From contig JAKAZQ010000022.1 in assembly GCA_021815805.1 (NCBI GenBank), positions 1-52,439 of the forward strand: 52,439 nucleotides of DNA, given 5' to 3'. Under the pieces are notes generated by a model. The model saw only the letters and a list, made by a program, of their open reading frames with translations, did not search any database and was not told the DNA's origin. Position 1 is the first letter of the stretch. Each line of letters begins with the position of its first letter. The position numbers and the translations under genes were made by a program. Shown piece by piece: positions 1 through 13,088 of this stretch. The DNA is from Pseudomonadota bacterium (GTDB lineage: Bacteria > Pseudomonadota > Gammaproteobacteria > Burkholderiales > Burkholderiaceae_C).

Positions 1-1406
1 CGCGCGGCCGGCGCGGTCGGGAGCTCGCCGCCGGGCGCGCCGGTGCGCGCGCCGCGGCGGCCGGCACCCAGCGCGAGCGCGGCGCGCAACTCCTCGCCGG
101 GCGTGCGCAGGCGCTGCGCCAGTTCGCCGAGGATCTGCCCCTTGAGGGCGGACTCCGGCAGCAGACCGAGCAGGCCGCGGGCCCGCGCGATGGCCTGCGC
201 GCGGCCCTCGGCGGTGTCCAGCGCGAGACCGTCGGCGATGGTATCGAGCAGCAGCACGGACAGCGGGCGCGCACGCGCGATCTCGCGCGCGAAGGCGTCG
301 GCGCCGTGCTCGCGGACGTAGGAGTCGGGATCGTGCTCGGCCGGCAGGAACAGGAACTTGACCGAGCGCTCGTCGTTCAGCGCCGGCAGCGCGGATTCCA
401 TCGCGCGCAGCGCGGCGCGCCGTCCGGCGGCGTCGCCGTCGAAACAGAACACGATCTGCGCACAATGGCGAAACAACTTGCGCACATGCTCCGCCGTGCA
501 GGCGGTGCCGAGCGTGGCCACGGCATGCTCCACGCCGTGCTGCGACAGCGCGATGACATCCAGATAACCCTCGACCACCAGCGCCTGGCCGTGGCGCTGG
601 ATGGCCTGGCGCGCCTCGAACAGGCCGTACAGTTCCTCGCCCTTGTGGAACAGTTCGGTCTCGGGAGAGTTCAGGTATTTGGGTTCGCCGCGGTCGAGCA
701 CGCGACCGCCGAACCCGATCAGTTCTCCCTGCGCGTTGCGAATCGGGAAGGTGATGCGGTCGCGCAGGCGGTCGTAGCGCCGCGCCACCGTGGCGCCTGC
801 CGCCTGCGACGGCTCGAGGGTCTGGCCCTGCGCATCGCGAGCCACCACGAGGCCTGCCTGCAGCAGCAGGTCGGCCTCGTAATTGGGAAACACCGCCTCC
901 AGCGCCTGCCAGTCATCCGGGGCGTAGCCGAGGCCGAAGCGTGCCGCCGCGCGTCCGCTCAGGCCGCGCCCCTTCAGGTAGTCGATGGCGCGGCCGCTGG
1001 CGCGCAGGCGCTCACGGTAGAAGCGCTCGGCCTGCTCGAGCACCTCGCGCAGGCGCGCCTTGTGGCTGCGCTGCTCGGCGCTGCGCCGGGCGTCGGCCGG
1101 GTCGTCGTCGCGCTGCGGCAGTTCCATGCCGACCTCGCGCGCCAGGTCGCGCACCGCGTCCGGGAAACCCAGGCCCGCATGCTGCATCAGGAAACCGATC
1201 GCGCTGCCGTGCGCGGCGCAGCCGAAGCAGTGGTAGAACTGCTTGGACGGGCTGACCGTGAACGAAGGCGACTTTTCCTGGTGGAACGGGCAAAGGCCCT
1301 TGTAGTTGGTGCCGGCCTTTTTCAGTTGCACGAACCGCCCGACCACGTCGACGATGTCGACCCGGCCGAGCAGTTCCTGGATGAAATCTTGCGGAATCAA
1401 CGACAT
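1..1406 (-). CDS. dnaG: DNA primase DnaG (3' end off the window)
   Basis: Synthesises RNA primers at the replication fork. Reading leftward from ATG 1406 the product starts MSLIPQDFIQELLGRVDI. A CHC2 zinc ribbon is complete: C39, H42, C60, C63 in CPFHQEKSP and FYHCFGC. The TOPRIM core is visible around residue 273 (VVEGYLDVIALSQ) and later (FDGDAAGRRAA). About 468 codons are seen; full primases are near 600 residues, so the DnaB-binding C-terminus lies outside. Here dnaG follows adk after a 71-bp gap instead of rpsU, so the usual rpsU-dnaG-rpoD arrangement is not present at its 5' side. A GC hairpin between adk and dnaG may separate the two transcripts. Confidence 0.97.
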   Translation of the reverse strand, partial: MSLIPQDFIQELLGRVDIVDVVGRFVQLKKAGTNYKGLCPFHQEKSPSFTVSPSKQFYHCFGCAAHGSAIGFLMQHAGLGFPDAVRDLAREVGMELPQRDDDPADARRSAEQRSHKARLREVLEQAERFYRERLRASGRAIDYLKGRGLSGRAAARFGLGYAPDDWQALEAVFPNYEADLLLQAGLVVARDAQGQTLEPSQAAGATVARRYDRLRDRITFPIRNAQGELIGFGGRVLDRGEPKYLNSPETELFHKGEELYGLFEARQAIQRHGQALVVEGYLDVIALSQHGVEHAVATLGTACTAEHVRKLFRHCAQIVFCFDGDAAGRRAALRAMESALPALNDERSVKFLFLPAEHDPDSYVREHGADAFAREIARARPLSVLLLDTIADGLALDTAEGRAQAIARARGLLGLLPESALKGQILGELAQRLRTPGEELRAALALGAGRRGARTGAPGGELPTAPAA

Positions 1407-1448
1407 GGCAGACCCAAGCGCAAGCCGTGCCGATGTCCGCGGGGCATC

Positions 1449-1471
1449 GCGCCGGGCGTGGGCCCCGGCGC
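1449..1471 (-). terminator. GC hairpin between adk and dnaG
   Basis: GCGCCGGG (1449-1456) pairs perfectly with CCCGGCGC (1464-1471) across a 7-nt loop, just after the adk stop. There is no clear U-tract, so it may be a weak terminator or a processing or attenuation structure that lowers dnaG expression. Confidence 0.45.
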
Positions 1472-1477
1472 GCCGCG

Positions 1478-3057
<1,580 letters not shown>

Positions 3058-3086
3058 GCCGCGAGCCTCCGGTCCGCGCTTGCCGC

Positions 3087-3293
3087 TCATGCCTGCGGCG
3101 CTTGCGCGGCCGCCGCCTCGGCGCCCGCGCCCTGGGTCTCGCGGGCCTGTTCGACGAGCATCACGGCGATGCCGTCGCGGATCGGGAAGGCGAGGTGGTC
3201 GCGCGGGCAGACGAGTTCCTGCGCGGTGCGTTCGTACTGCACCGAGCCCTTGCAGATCGGGCAAACCAGCAGGTCAAGCAGACGTGAATCCAT
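3087..3293 (-). CDS. ycaR: YcaR/Trm112-like zinc-ribbon protein (UPF0434)
   Basis: Small protein of 68 residues beginning [21 protein letters not shown] (C11, C14) and [16 protein letters not shown] are the hallmark of the UPF0434/Trm112-like family, usually found between lpxK and kdsB. Its role in bacteria is poorly defined; eukaryotic Trm112 activates methyltransferases. The lpxK stop lies inside the start of this gene, suggesting translational coupling. ATG 3296 directly precedes the chosen ATG 3293; GGAG suits the second by spacing. The tail after residue 50 is alanine-rich and longer than usual. Confidence 0.9.
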   Translation of the reverse strand: MDSRLLDLLVCPICKGSVQYERTAQELVCPRDHLAFPIRDGIAVMLVEQARETQGAGAEAAAAQAPQA

Positions 3294-4317
3294 CATGGGA
3301 ACTCCATGCGGCACGCTGCAGGCGCGCCAGCAGCCAGGGAACAAAGTCGGGATCGACCTCCAGGCGCAGCTGCACCGCCCACAGGCGATCCAGGTGCGGT
3401 GGGCCAAGCTCGCATTTTAGGGCGTCCTTCTCCGTCAGCAGCACGTCGCCGGGAAGCTCTCGCAGCTGCGCCGCCGGCAGCGCTTCGTGGTCGCGCGCCT
3501 GCAGCGTGGCCGCGAGCGGCACGCCCGCCTGCCGCAGCATGTCGAAGAACTGCGCCGGGTTGCCGATCGCGGCCGCCGCCGAGACCGGCCGCCCGGCGCG
3601 CGCAGCCAGGAACTGGGCGATGCCGAGGCGCCGCGAATCGGCCAGGTTGCGCAACTCGCCGATGCCGCGGCGCAGCGCGAAAAACGGCGCCGGCGAGGCG
3701 CCTGCCGCGGCCGGCGGGCCGAGCGTGGCGTCGCGCGGCCGGTCAGCGCGCTCGCGCAGCGGGCCGGCCGGCAGCGGCCAGGCGTTGCCGGCGCCGCGCG
3801 CGTCGAGCACCACCAGCTGCAGGTCGCGCGCCAGCGCGAAATGCTGCAGGCCGTCGTCGCTCAGCAGCACGTCCACCTCGGGGTGGGCCTGCAACAGCCC
3901 GCGAGCCGCCGCCGCGCGCCGGCTGCCGACCCAGACCGGGCAGGCACAGGCGCGGCGCAGCAGCAGTGGCTCGTCGCCGACGTCGGCCGGCGCGCTGTGC
4001 GCGTGCACCGGCGCCGGATCGGCCGCGTCGCGGCGCCTGCGGTAGCCGCGCGAGACGATCCCGGGGTGCCAGCCGGCCGCGCGCAGCGCGTCGGCGATGC
4101 AGGCCACGAGGGGCGTCTTGCCGCTACCGCCGGCCGTGACGTTGCCCACCACCAGCACCGGAACCGGCGCGCGCCATGCACGCAGCCAGCGGTGGCGCCA
4201 CAGCCAGGCGCGCGCGCGCGACACGGCGACGAACACGCCGGCCAGAGGCAGCAGGGCGCAGGCCGTGAAGCCGCGACGCAGCCACCACGACGGCCAGCCG
4301 CCGGAGCGCCGGCTCAC
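3274..4317 (-). CDS. lpxK: Tetraacyldisaccharide 4'-kinase
   Basis: Inner-membrane kinase that phosphorylates the 4' position of the lipid A disaccharide. A hydrophobic N-terminal anchor (GFTACALLPLAGVFVAV) is followed by the P-loop GNVTAGGSGKTP at residues 58-69, VSRGYRRR, and LLSDDGLQHFALARD, all family signatures. The product is 347 residues. The start is GTG 4317, overlapping the exbD stop as GTGA, so the two are probably translationally coupled. The 3' end overlaps ycaR by 20 bp. Confidence 0.95.
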   Translation of the reverse strand: MSRRSGGWPSWWLRRGFTACALLPLAGVFVAVSRARAWLWRHRWLRAWRAPVPVLVVGNVTAGGSGKTPLVACIADALRAAGWHPGIVSRGYRRRRDAADPAPVHAHSAPADVGDEPLLLRRACACPVWVGSRRAAAARGLLQAHPEVDVLLSDDGLQHFALARDLQLVVLDARGAGNAWPLPAGPLRERADRPRDATLGPPAAAGASPAPFFALRRGIGELRNLADSRRLGIAQFLAARAGRPVSAAAAIGNPAQFFDMLRQAGVPLAATLQARDHEALPAAQLRELPGDVLLTEKDALKCELGPPHLDRLWAVQLRLEVDPDFVPWLLARLQRAAWSSHDGFTSA

Positions 4318-4733
4318 GACCCCGCGCCGCGCTGGGTGGCAAAGGTGAGCCGGCTGAGGCCGAGTTCGCGTGCCGCCTGCATCACGTTGACCACCGACTG
4401 CTGGGTGCTCTGCGCGTCGGCGCTGATGACCAGCGTGACGTCGCGCCGACCGTGCAGCGCCGCGCCCACCGCATGCACCAGCGCGGGCACGTCGCGGCCG
4501 CGCAGCAGCCGGCCGTTCACGGCATAGCTGCCGCCGGCCGTGACGCCCACGACCACGCTGTGCGGCAGTTGCTGCGCCGGCGAAGCGTCGGCCGTGGGCA
4601 GCTGGATCTTCAGCTCGGTGTATTTCGAATAGGTGGTCGTGATCATCAGGAAGATCAGCACGACCAGCAGCACGTCGATCAACGGGATCAGGTTGATCTC
4701 CGGCTCCTCCGGGCGCGGGCGCTGGAAGTTCAT
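4314..4733 (-). CDS. exbD: ExbD/TolR-family proton-channel subunit
   Basis: Biopolymer transport protein that couples proton flow to envelope energisation. The 139-residue product starts MNFQRPRPEEPEINLIPLID. The single membrane helix LIDVLLVVLIFLMITTTY contains the conserved aspartate of the family (IPLIDVLLV). A periplasmic domain with VTLVISADAQ follows. It lies 15 bp after the exbB-like gene. Together with lpxK downstream this matches the exbB-exbD-lpxK cluster common in beta-proteobacteria. Whether it serves TonB or another envelope partner cannot be told; no tonB is present in the window. Confidence 0.93.
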   Translation of the reverse strand: MNFQRPRPEEPEINLIPLIDVLLVVLIFLMITTTYSKYTELKIQLPTADASPAQQLPHSVVVGVTAGGSYAVNGRLLRGRDVPALVHAVGAALHGRRDVTLVISADAQSTQQSVVNVMQAARELGLSRLTFATQRGAGS

Positions 4734-4748
4734 GGACGGGCGGGCGGT

Positions 4749-5384
4749 TCAGGTGCGCGGGGCACGCGGGGCTTCGAGCTGCACCTGCAGGTGGGTCGCG
4801 AGGCGCCGCGCCGCCTGCTCGAGTTCGATGCCGAAGTCGTCGACGCGGCCGCGAAAGTAGCGGTAGAACATCAGCGACGGCACGGCGATGATCAGGCCGA
4901 ACGCGGTGTTGTACAGCGCCACCGAGATGCCGTGCGCCAGCAGCAGCGGGTTGGCGTTGCCGGCGCTCTGCGAGCCGAAGATCTCGATCAGCCCGACCAC
5001 CGTGCCGAGCAATCCGAGCAGCGGCGCCGCCGAGGCCACGGTGCCGAGCGCGTTCAGGTAGCGCTGCAGGCCGTGCATCACGGCGCGGCCGGTGTTTTCC
5101 ATGTCCTCGCGCAGGCTCTCGAGGCTGGCGTGCGGCCGCCTCGCACCCCGGAAGCCCGCCGCCAGCACCCGTCCCAGCGGCGAATTGCGCTCCAGCTTGT
5201 CGATGGTATCGGGCGGCGGCAGCGCCACCGCCGACACCGCCAGCGCCTCCTCCAGCAGGCGCGGCGGGATGACCCGCGCCACCCGCAGGCTGTTGAGGCG
5301 CTCGAGCACAATGGCGAGGGCGGTGATGGAGCACAGGATCAGCGGCCAGATGGGCCAGCCCGCGGCTTCGACAATACTCAGCAA
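4749..5384 (-). CDS. exbB: ExbB/TolQ/MotA-family proton-channel protein
   Basis: Three-helix inner-membrane partner of ExbD. Membrane segments are WPIWPLILCSITALAIVLE near the N-terminus and two later ones around SAAPLLGLLGTVVGLIEIF and ISVALYNTAFGLIIAVPSL; the GLLGTVVGL motif is diagnostic. No ATG fits the family start. I place the start at TTG 5384 (LLSIVEAAGWPIWP), with GGGGA about 7 nt upstream; CTG 5381 would give an almost identical protein. An upstream ATG near 5468 would add about 28 low-complexity residues and is less likely. Predicted length about 211 residues. Confidence 0.88.
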   Translation of the reverse strand: MLSIVEAAGWPIWPLILCSITALAIVLERLNSLRVARVIPPRLLEEALAVSAVALPPPDTIDKLERNSPLGRVLAAGFRGARRPHASLESLREDMENTGRAVMHGLQRYLNALGTVASAAPLLGLLGTVVGLIEIFGSQSAGNANPLLLAHGISVALYNTAFGLIIAVPSLMFYRYFRGRVDDFGIELEQAARRLATHLQVQLEAPRAPRT

Positions 5385-5714
5385 GATGGGATCCCCATGG
5401 AAAGCGGCAACGTGCCCGGCATCCGGCGGCTGCCGGCGCAGGCGCGCCGCGGCAGCTTCCGGGTCCATGCCTGCGCATGGTAATGCGCCGGGCCTCGGCT
5501 GCTGCGTGTTGCGGGCCGCCGGGTTATCCCGAGAAACTGTGGATAACAATGTGGGTAAGGCCTGCCGGCCTGCGCCAACGCGTGTCAAAAGCTTGCTCGG
5601 ATTTCTTGTGACCAATTTTTGAACATAGAAAAATCGTGTCGAAACAAAGACTTGCATGGGAAGATCGAGCTTTTCGAGGGGGCTGCGCGCAAGGCCGCGG
5701 GTTTGCTGGGCTTT
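5385..5714. other. Divergent intergenic region with DnaA-box-like sites
   Basis: Region between the leftward exbB operon and rightward xseA. It is clearly more A+T-rich around 5520-5650 than its surroundings. It holds an exact TGTGGATAA (5538-5546, reverse of TTATCCACA), TGTGGGTAA (5550-5558) and TTATCCCGA (5524-5532). A possible plus-strand promoter is TTGTGA followed 17 bp later by AAAAAT near 5608-5636. No convincing gene is seen. Confidence 0.55.
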
Positions 5715-7148
5715 GTGGACAGTTCGCCGCCGAAGCCGCGTGCCGCCTGGCTTGCGCCGGGCCCCTGCGACGTGTCTGAGGCCCGCGCCTGGAGCGTCGG
5801 CGCGCTGGCACGCGCCCTCGCCGATGCGCTGTGGGCGCGCTTCGGCGTGGTCACCGTGCAAGGCGAGATCAGCGGCTTCACGCGGGCCGCCAGCGGACAC
5901 TGCTATTTCTCGCTGCGCGATGCCAACGCCCAGCTGCGCTGCGTCATGTTCCGCCAGCGTGCCGCGCTGGTCGATTTCGAACTGCGCGACGGCGTGCACG
6001 TGGAACTGCGTGCCCAGGTCGGGATCTACGAGCCGCGCGGCGACCTGCAGCTGCAGGTGGAGTCGGTGCGGCGCTTCGGCCAGGGGGCGCTGATGGAGCA
6101 GTTCCTGCGGCTGCGCGAGCGCCTGCGCGCCGAGGGCTTGTTCGAGGCCGCGCGCAAGCGCGCGCTGCCGGCCGCGGTGCGCACGGTAGGCATCGTCACA
6201 TCGACCCAGGCCGCGGCGCTGCACGACGTGCTGGTGACGCTGCGCCGGCGCAGTCCGCAGCTGCGGGTGATCGTGTATCCGTCGAGCGTGCAGGGAGCGT
6301 CGGCGCCGGCCGAGCTGGTGCGCGCGCTGCGCACGGCGCAGGCGCGCGCCGAGGTCGACGTGCTGCTGCTGGTGCGCGGCGGCGGCTCGCTGGAGGACCT
6401 GTGGGCCTTCAACGACGAGCTGCTGGCGCGCACGCTGAGCCAGGGCACGATTCCGGTGATCTGCGGCGTCGGCCACGAGACCGATTTCACCATCGCCGAT
6501 TTCGCCGCCGACGCGCGCGCCCCCACGCCCACCGCGGCGGCCGAGCTGTGCGCACCGGGGCTCGACGAACTGCTGGCGCGATTGCGCCAGGCGGCAAGCT
6601 CGCTGCGCCACGGCGTGCAGGTCCGTCTCGGGCGCGAGCAGCAGCGCGTGGACCGGCTGCAACTGCGCCTGCCACCGCCGGCACGCCTGCTGCGCGCCGC
6701 CGAGCTGCAACTGCGCGAACTCGCGGCGCGAGGCCGGCAGGCGGTGCAGGCGCAGCTGCAACGCCGCGTCCAGCACTGGCAGCTGCTGGCGCAGCGCCTG
6801 CGGCCGCAGCCGACCCAGGCGTTGCAGCGCCGCGACGCGTCGCTGGAGGATCTGGCGCGACGCCTGCGGCCCGGGCTGGACATGAGCCGGCGCGCGCGCG
6901 CGCAGTCGCTGCAATCCCTGCAGGCGCGCCTGCAGGCGCTGGACCCGTCGGCCACGCTGCGCCGCGGCTATTGCCTGGCGTGGCAGGACGACGGCAGGCT
7001 GCTGGAGGATGCGGCGCAGCTGCGCTCCGGGCAGGCCGTTGTGCTGGCCACCGCTCGCTCCGCCGTCGGATTGCGCGTGGCCGACGTGCGGGAGCTGGAG
7101 CATCCGCTGCGCGCGATGCTCGGCACCCGAAACCGCGAATCTTCCTAG
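5715..7148 (+). CDS. xseA: Exodeoxyribonuclease VII large subunit
   Basis: Large subunit of the single-strand-specific nuclease ExoVII. The N-terminal OB fold begins ARAWSVGALARALADALWA and VTVQGEISGFTRAASGHCYF; the catalytic core contains VGIVTSTQAAALHDVL, LLVRGGGSLEDLWAFNDE and VICGVGHETDFTIADFAAD. A long arginine/glutamine-rich coiled coil forms the C-terminal half, as expected. The start is uncertain: GTG 5715 gives 477 residues, GTG 5772 gives 458, and TTG 5619 would add an atypical leader. The small subunit xseB is not in the window. sodB follows after 102 bp. Confidence 0.95.
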   Translation: MDSSPPKPRAAWLAPGPCDVSEARAWSVGALARALADALWARFGVVTVQGEISGFTRAASGHCYFSLRDANAQLRCVMFRQRAALVDFELRDGVHVELRAQVGIYEPRGDLQLQVESVRRFGQGALMEQFLRLRERLRAEGLFEAARKRALPAAVRTVGIVTSTQAAALHDVLVTLRRRSPQLRVIVYPSSVQGASAPAELVRALRTAQARAEVDVLLLVRGGGSLEDLWAFNDELLARTLSQGTIPVICGVGHETDFTIADFAADARAPTPTAAAELCAPGLDELLARLRQAASSLRHGVQVRLGREQQRVDRLQLRLPPPARLLRAAELQLRELAARGRQAVQAQLQRRVQHWQLLAQRLRPQPTQALQRRDASLEDLARRLRPGLDMSRRARAQSLQSLQARLQALDPSATLRRGYCLAWQDDGRLLEDAAQLRSGQAVVLATARSAVGLRVADVRELEHPLRAMLGTRNRESS

Positions 7149-7250
7149 AATCGCCGGCAAAGCCGCCTGCAGGCAAACGCTCCCGCCGGCTCGACCGGCG
7201 CGGCGCGCGGCACCTGCCGTGTTCCACCCGCAACCTCGAAAGGCCGTCCC

Positions 7251-7835
7251 ATGCAACACCAACTCCCCGCCTTGCCCTTCGCGCCGGACGCACTGGCGCC
7301 CCACATGTCCCGCGAGACCCTGGAGTTTCACCACGGCAAGCACCATCAGGCGTACGTCACGAACCTGAACAACCTGATCAAAGGCACCGAATTCGAATCC
7401 CTCGGGCTGGAGGAGATCATCCGCAAGGCGCCGGCCGGCGGAGTGTTCAACAACGCCGCGCAGGTCTGGAACCACAGCTTTTTCTGGAATTGCCTGAGCC
7501 CCGACGGTGGTGGCGAGCCTGCAGGCGCGTTGCGCGCCGGGATCGACGCCCGGTGGGGCAGCTTCGCCGCCTTCAAGGAGGCTTTCCACAAGTCCGCGGT
7601 GGGCAACTTCGGCTCCGGCTGGACCTGGCTGGTGCGCAAGGCCGACGGCAGCCTGGACATCGTCAACACCGCCAACGCCGGCACGCCGCTGACCACCGCA
7701 GACAAGCCGCTGCTGACGGTGGACGTGTGGGAGCACGCCTACTACGTGGACTACCGCAACCGTCGCCCGGACTTCGTCACGACCTTCCTCGACAAGCTGG
7801 CCAACTGGGGGTTCGCGCAAAGCCAGTTCGCCTGA
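7251..7835 (+). CDS. sodB: Superoxide dismutase, iron type
   Basis: Dismutates superoxide in the cytoplasm. The 194-residue product shows the metal ligands in context: [29 protein letters not shown] and [15 protein letters not shown]. Sequence style ([11 protein letters not shown] and GWTWLV) fits the Fe rather than the Mn group, though metal choice cannot be proven from sequence. AGG lies a few nt before ATG 7251. A TAGAAT hexamer at 7147-7152, at the end of xseA, could be the -10 of its own promoter. Confidence 0.97.
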   Translation: MQHQLPALPFAPDALAPHMSRETLEFHHGKHHQAYVTNLNNLIKGTEFESLGLEEIIRKAPAGGVFNNAAQVWNHSFFWNCLSPDGGGEPAGALRAGIDARWGSFAAFKEAFHKSAVGNFGSGWTWLVRKADGSLDIVNTANAGTPLTTADKPLLTVDVWEHAYYVDYRNRRPDFVTTFLDKLANWGFAQSQFA

Positions 7836-7860
7836 ACGCCTGCGGCCGCGGCCACAGGGC

Positions 7861-8352
7861 TCAGTCCGGCGCCGCGGCGGCCGCGGGCAGGCCGCCCACG
7901 ACGCTGCCGCGATGCACGCCGTGGGCCGCGAACCAGCCCTGCGGCATCTCCAGTGCGTAGCGCACGGGCTGGCCGGCGCAGTGCGCGTCCAGCGTCAGCG
8001 GCTGCATGGCGGCGATGGCGCGAACCCGCCCATCGTCGGCGATGAAGGCCACGCTCAGCGGCACGTAGGTGTTCTTCATCCACATGCATACGTCGCGTTC
8101 CCGACGGAACACGAACAGCATGCCCTGATCGGACGGCAGGGCGCGCCGGTGCATCAGCCCGGTCTCGCGCTGCGCGCGCGTGCGCGCGACCTCGACCAGC
8201 GCCCGTCGATCGCCGATCTGCAGGCGCAGCATCGGCAGCGCCTGCGCCTGCGCCTGCGCCTGCGGCTGAGCGCTCGCGCCGGCGTACGCGAGCAGTCCGC
8301 AGCCGGCGAGCAGCGCGACGCGCCGGGCGAAGTTCGTTGCGGATCGTGGCAT
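7861..8352 (-). CDS. DUF192 family secreted protein
   Basis: A 163-residue protein with a probable signal peptide (RRVALLAGCGLLAYAGASA). The mature part has the DUF192 pattern: RALVEVARTRAQRETGLMHR, GMLFVFRRERDVCMWMKNTY and PLSVAFIADDGRV. The family is small, mostly exported and of unknown biochemical function. A QAQAQAQA stretch after the signal peptide comes from a short hexanucleotide repeat. It ends 25 bp from sodB in tail-to-tail orientation. The start ATG 8352 is preferred because it places the signal peptide at the N-terminus. Confidence 0.88.
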   Translation of the reverse strand: MPRSATNFARRVALLAGCGLLAYAGASAQPQAQAQAQALPMLRLQIGDRRALVEVARTRAQRETGLMHRRALPSDQGMLFVFRRERDVCMWMKNTYVPLSVAFIADDGRVRAIAAMQPLTLDAHCAGQPVRYALEMPQGWFAAHGVHRGSVVGGLPAAAAAPD

Positions 8353-8414
8353 GGCAGGCGATGGACGTGCTGCGGGTGCAGCGAATTGTGCCTGCGCCGG
8401 CTGCACAAACGACA

Positions 8415-8470
8415 GGGGCGCCCGAAGGCGCCCCCGGTCCGGGCGCGGCCATCTGCGCCGCGCCCGGACC
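8415..8470 (-). terminator. Two tandem GC hairpins
   Basis: GGGGCGCC/GGCGCCCC forms an 8-bp stem with a CGAA loop (8415-8434). Immediately beside it GGTCCGGGCGCGGC (8436-8449) pairs with GCCGCGCCCGGACC (8457-8470), a perfect 14-bp stem. They lie just downstream of the small secreted peptide gene (minus strand) and before the DUF192 gene, so they most likely end the peptide transcript. Confidence 0.75.
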
Positions 8471-8493
8471 GTGCCGAAGCAACGCGTGCCGGC

Positions 8494-8682
8494 TTACTTC
8501 TTGGCGTGCGCCTTCTTCGCGCTCATGTGCGCCATCTTCTTGTGATGCTTGACCATCTTGTGCTTGGCCATCTTGTGGGCCGCCGGCTTGGCGGCGTGCA
8601 CGGGCTTGGCATGCGTGGCGGCTTGCGCCAGGCCGGCGGAGGCGAGGAACAGCGCGAGCGCCGCGGCAGAGATCTTTTTCAT
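8494..8682 (-). CDS. Small secreted His/Lys/Met-rich peptide
   Basis: A 62-residue product with a textbook signal peptide, MKKISAAALALFLASAGLAQA. The mature part, about 41 residues, is only A, K, H, M, P, V, S and T and holds 12 lysines, 8 histidines and 4 methionines, with a HKMAKHKMVKHHKKMAHM core. The His-x-Met spacing could bind copper or another soft metal; the charge resembles acid-shock-type peptides. No family is recognised. It is followed by two strong hairpins and faces icd across a 220-bp promoter region, all of which supports a real, separately transcribed gene. Confidence 0.75.
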   Translation of the reverse strand: MKKISAAALALFLASAGLAQAATHAKPVHAAKPAAHKMAKHKMVKHHKKMAHMSAKKAHAKK

Positions 8683-8822
8683 GACTGTGTGACCTTTGGA
8701 GTTGTGGTGAAGGATCCGCGAGGATCACAGTCGTAACGCAGACCGGGGAAATGCGGTTGACATGCAACGTGCCCGCGCGATCGGGGCTGGCGCGCCACGC
8801 ACTGCGGCGGGAGCTTTGATCT

Positions 8823-8847
8823 AAGTCTTGTGTCTTATAAAAGACTT
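8823..8847. promoter_or_regulatory. Palindromic operator candidate upstream of icd
   Basis: AAGTCTT (8823-8829) and AAGACTT (8841-8847) form a perfect 7-bp inverted repeat with an 11-bp spacer rich in A+T (CTTATAA). It lies 56 bp before the icd start, upstream of a TAGAAT hexamer at 8871-8876. The layout suits a transcription-factor operator; similar AAGTCTTATA-type palindromes precede TCA-cycle genes in beta-proteobacteria as far as I recall, but the regulator is not identified here. Confidence 0.5.
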
Positions 8848-8902
8848 CCCGGATGGCGTGTTCCCGACGTTAGAATGCAGGCTTCTTGCACCGGAGAACC
8901 TC

Positions 8903-10156
<1,254 letters not shown>

Positions 10157-10197
10157 GCCGCGGTGCGGTCGCGGCGCCTCGCGCCGCCCGCCTGCCC

Positions 10198-10279
10198 GTG
10201 CCGCCGTCGGCGGCACGGCGCCGCCCGTCGCGCCGACGGGCCCGCCGCCACGCGGCGGCCGGCCGACGCCCTGTCGGCC
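10198..10279 (+). terminator. Four consecutive hairpins after icd
   Basis: Four perfect stems follow one another: GTGCCGCC/GGCGGCAC (10198-10216), GCCCGTCG/CGACGGGC (10223-10241), GCCGCC/GGCGGC (10244-10259) and GGCCGAC/GTCGGCC (10261-10279). They begin 42 nt after the icd stop. No long U-tract follows, so termination may rely on the stems or on Rho. Confidence 0.6.
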
Positions 10280-10425
10280 GATTCACGGCATGCTGACGCT
10301 GCATGCCCGATGTTTGCGCCGGGACAACAACGCCTGCCGGGCGCATGCGCTCACCACACGAATCACGCACTTTGTCCGACAATGGACACGAGGCCGCCGC
10401 GGCGGCGCAAATGCTGGATCGATCC

Positions 10426-10431
10426 TAGAAT
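10426..10431 (+). promoter_or_regulatory. -10 hexamer abutting clpS (leaderless candidate)
   Basis: TAGAAT lies 6 nt before the clpS ATG and no Shine-Dalgarno sequence precedes that ATG. If this is the -10 element, transcription would start at or next to the start codon. No good -35 is visible. Confidence 0.45.
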
Positions 10432-10437
10432 TCGTGT

Positions 10438-10767
10438 ATGTCCAGACCCCGCAAAGTTCCCGGCGCGAGCCCTGGTTCGGCGGCGGTTGTGGAGCGCCAG
10501 GAGCAACGACTCAAGCCTCCGCCGCTGTACCAGGTGGTCATGCTGAACGACGATTTCACTCCGATGGAGTTCGTCGTCCTCGTCATACAGCAGTACTTTT
10601 CCAAGGATTTCGAAACCGCGACCCAGATTATGCTCAAGGTGCACCAGCATGGCCGAGGGGTTTGCGGGGTGTATGCCAAGGATATCGCCGCGACCAAGGT
10701 GGAGCAGGTCATGGCGGCAGCGCGCCAGGCCGGACATCCGCTGCAGTGCGTGATGGAAGCCGTTTAG
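10438..10767 (+). CDS. clpS: ClpS, adaptor for the ClpAP protease
   Basis: Binds ClpA and delivers N-degron substrates while blocking SsrA-tagged ones. The 109-residue product has [20 protein letters not shown], the N-degron pocket signature, and [18 protein letters not shown]. It is directly upstream of clpA with 9 bp between the stop and the next ATG, the standard clpS-clpA arrangement. GGAG precedes clpA. The clpS start itself has no ribosome site and may be leaderless. Confidence 0.97.
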   Translation: MSRPRKVPGASPGSAAVVERQEQRLKPPPLYQVVMLNDDFTPMEFVVLVIQQYFSKDFETATQIMLKVHQHGRGVCGVYAKDIAATKVEQVMAAARQAGHPLQCVMEAV

Positions 10768-10776
10768 GAGAGTTAC

Positions 10777-13077
<2,301 letters not shown>

Positions 13078-13088
13078 TCCGCGCACCG

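Noticed and set aside
4749..7820. Long minus-strand frame running through sodB and xseA into exbB
   Set aside because: Only its last about 210 residues are the ExbB-like protein; the rest is antisense to xseA and sodB without recognisable content.
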